Part shown: positions 62,929 to 64,000 of the stretch, one piece after another
Numbering within the stretch: position 1 is the first letter of the stretch
How the letters are laid out: each line of letters starts with the position of its first letter
Origin: SPCO01 sp964579825
GTDB taxonomy: Bacteria; Chloroflexota; Limnocylindria; Limnocylindrales; CSP1-4
Direction of reading: 5' to 3'
Assembly: GCA_964579825.1 (NCBI GenBank)
Contig: CAZOHT010000005.1
Coordinates: forward strand, 53,658 to 117,657
Length of the DNA: 64,000 nt
The notes under the pieces: generated by a model
Told to the model about the DNA's origin: nothing
Seen by the model: the letters and a program-made list of their open reading frames with translations, nothing else
Databases searched by the model: none
Translations under genes and position numbers: made by a program

Positions 62929-64000
62929 ATGACGACACGACGGATGGGACGTTCGATCAAGCGGACCGCGCTGCTCGCTGCGCTGGCCACGACGGTGGTC
63001 GCCTGCGGGTCGGGACCCGCTGCCCCGACGCAGACGCCGGCAACGGTCGCACCAACGGTCGTTCCGACGGCCGCTCCCACTGACTCGCCGTCGCCAACGC
63101 CCGCTCCCTCACTGGGGAACGTCCCGGCCCCGGGCGAGGCGTGGATCGCCTCTCAGGCGAACTTCGGGATCCGCCTCGTCCGGCCCGATGGGACCGGCGA
63201 GCACATGGCGTTTCCGATGGTGCCAGGTGGCGAACAACTCCATCCGGACTGGTCGCCGGACGGGGATCGGCTGTCGTTCACGGTCCGCGGCGAGACGGAC
63301 GAGATCTGGATCGGCGATGCGGACGGGTCGGACCCCCGCAAGGTCGTCGGATGCCAGGACCCGTGCGCCTGGGCCGATGAGGCCGCCTGGTCGCCGGACG
63401 GCACGTCACTCATCTACCAGCGGATGGTCTCGAACGACGGCGCAGGCGTCTCGACGCTCGAGATCCTGGACCTCGCGACCGACACGGCCCACATCGTCCT
63501 GACGGCACCGGTCGGCCGGGCGTTCTATCAGCCACGCTGGTCGCCGGACGGCCCGCAGGTCGTGACCGAATTCGCGACCATGTCCGGACCGGCGTTCGAC
63601 AGCGACGTCATCGGCGTGTCGCTCGCGATCGTCGATGTCGGCGTGACCCCGCCGACCCTGCACGAACTCACCCGGGCGGACGAGCTCACGAACAGCCCGG
63701 ACTGGAGTCGGGCGACCGGGCTGATCGTCTTCGCGCAGCCGAACTCGGCCGCAGGCTTCGACGGTCCGAGCGATCTGGTCACGATGCATCCGGACGGGAC
63801 CGGTCGAACGGTCGTGACGTCGGTGGGTCCTCGCGACGGCCAGACGCCGCAACCCGCGTGGAGTCCGGACGGGTCGCGCATCATCTTCGTCCTGCCGGAC
63901 AGCACGATGGCGACGGTCGCCGCGGACGGGACTGATCAGGCGCCGGCCGTCCTCCACGACTCGACAGCCGGTCTGCACCCGCGCTATCGACCCATCCCGT
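62929..64000 (+). CDS. Lipoprotein with TolB/PD40 beta-propeller, running off the window
   Basis: At least 357 residues. Signal IKRTALLAALATTVVAC with lipobox Cys near 27, a long T/P/A linker, then propeller blades HPDWSPDGDRLSF, EAAWSPDGTSLIY, QPRWSPDGPQVVT, SPDWSRATGLIVF and PAWSPDGSRIIFV. The last visible residues, HPRYRPIP, match the RLRPTP ending of its relatives, so probably only the stop codon is missing. GGAGAGGG about 6 nt before the ATG serves as ribosome-binding site. It is the fourth lipid-anchored or secreted PD40 protein in 11 kb, here without an adjacent sigma gene. Confidence 0.8.
   Translation, partial: MTTRRMGRSIKRTALLAALATTVVACGSGPAAPTQTPATVAPTVVPTAAPTDSPSPTPAPSLGNVPAPGEAWIASQANFGIRLVRPDGTGEHMAFPMVPGGEQLHPDWSPDGDRLSFTVRGETDEIWIGDADGSDPRKVVGCQDPCAWADEAAWSPDGTSLIYQRMVSNDGAGVSTLEILDLATDTAHIVLTAPVGRAFYQPRWSPDGPQVVTEFATMSGPAFDSDVIGVSLAIVDVGVTPPTLHELTRADELTNSPDWSRATGLIVFAQPNSAAGFDGPSDLVTMHPDGTGRTVVTSVGPRDGQTPQPAWSPDGSRIIFVLPDSTMATVAADGTDQAPAVLHDSTAGLHPRYRPIP

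Noticed and set aside
1..64000. tRNA/rRNA genes, CRISPR arrays, prophage or transposon
   Set aside because: I looked in the gene-free intervals for T-loop sequences, regularly spaced repeats, transposase motifs and integrase motifs and saw none. A covariance-model scan was not possible here.

Overview
The window is about 70% G+C, densely coded on both strands and close to free of mobile DNA. It has no rRNA, tRNA, CRISPR array, transposase or phage gene that I can see. Two runs of exactly 100 N, one flanked by an exact 55-bp duplication, show it is a scaffold from a draft or metagenome assembly. The gene set fits a free-living high-GC bacterium: OpcA-type oxidative pentose phosphate genes, many Sec/lipobox lipoproteins rich in S/T/P, and leaderless-looking promoters. 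A Chloroflexota (Limnocylindria/Ellin6529-like) or actinobacterial relative is the best guess. That is an inference, not something read from a marker gene.

Layout. 1-12.5 kb is housekeeping and transport: a cut-off DHA2 efflux pump, an S51-like peptidase, a zinc-ribbon protein, a YhaO/YhaN (SbcCD-like) pair coupled to an EamA permease, a P-loop kinase, a photolyase, an MFS pump, a GT87 membrane protein and CorA. 12.5-21 kb on the minus strand is central carbon metabolism: pgi-gnd-zwf-opcA-pgl-hydrolase as one tightly packed operon, followed by a separately promoted citrate synthase. 21-29 kb is a four-gene ABC export operon (two large FtsX-like permeases, two LolD-like ATPases). 29-33.3 kb has rpiB, and tkt coupled to a lipoprotein gene; together with 13.7-21 kb this gives most of the pentose phosphate pathway, but no transaldolase is present. 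33.4-40.4 kb holds a PfkB kinase, then a two-component system next to a MacAB-like efflux operon (lipoprotein, adaptor, ATPase, permease) that shares 11-bp-period direct repeats with the regulator's own promoter. 40.4-50 kb has an S9 peptidase divergent from psuG, a DUF1295 membrane protein, an ABC-2 exporter operon with two small trailing proteins, an EamA transporter and a HAD phosphatase.

50-64 kb is the most unusual part. Two paralogous ECF sigma genes each overlap by 8 nt a membrane protein with a short shared cytoplasmic domain, one transmembrane helix and an external beta-propeller. In the first locus the propeller includes Kelch repeats; in the second it is TolB/PD40-like. Each pair is followed by secreted or lipid-anchored propeller proteins with a common C-terminal tail, and a further one (62929 onward) lies at the window edge. 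I read these as sigma/anti-sigma pairs with propeller sensors. Between and after them are a SemiSWEET, an M24 peptidase, a nitroreductase and a VapBC-type toxin-antitoxin pair.

Two genome-wide habits stand out: -10 boxes of the form TANNNT placed 6-7 nt before the start codon (leaderless mRNAs) in front of at least ten genes, and two genes whose best start is CTG.
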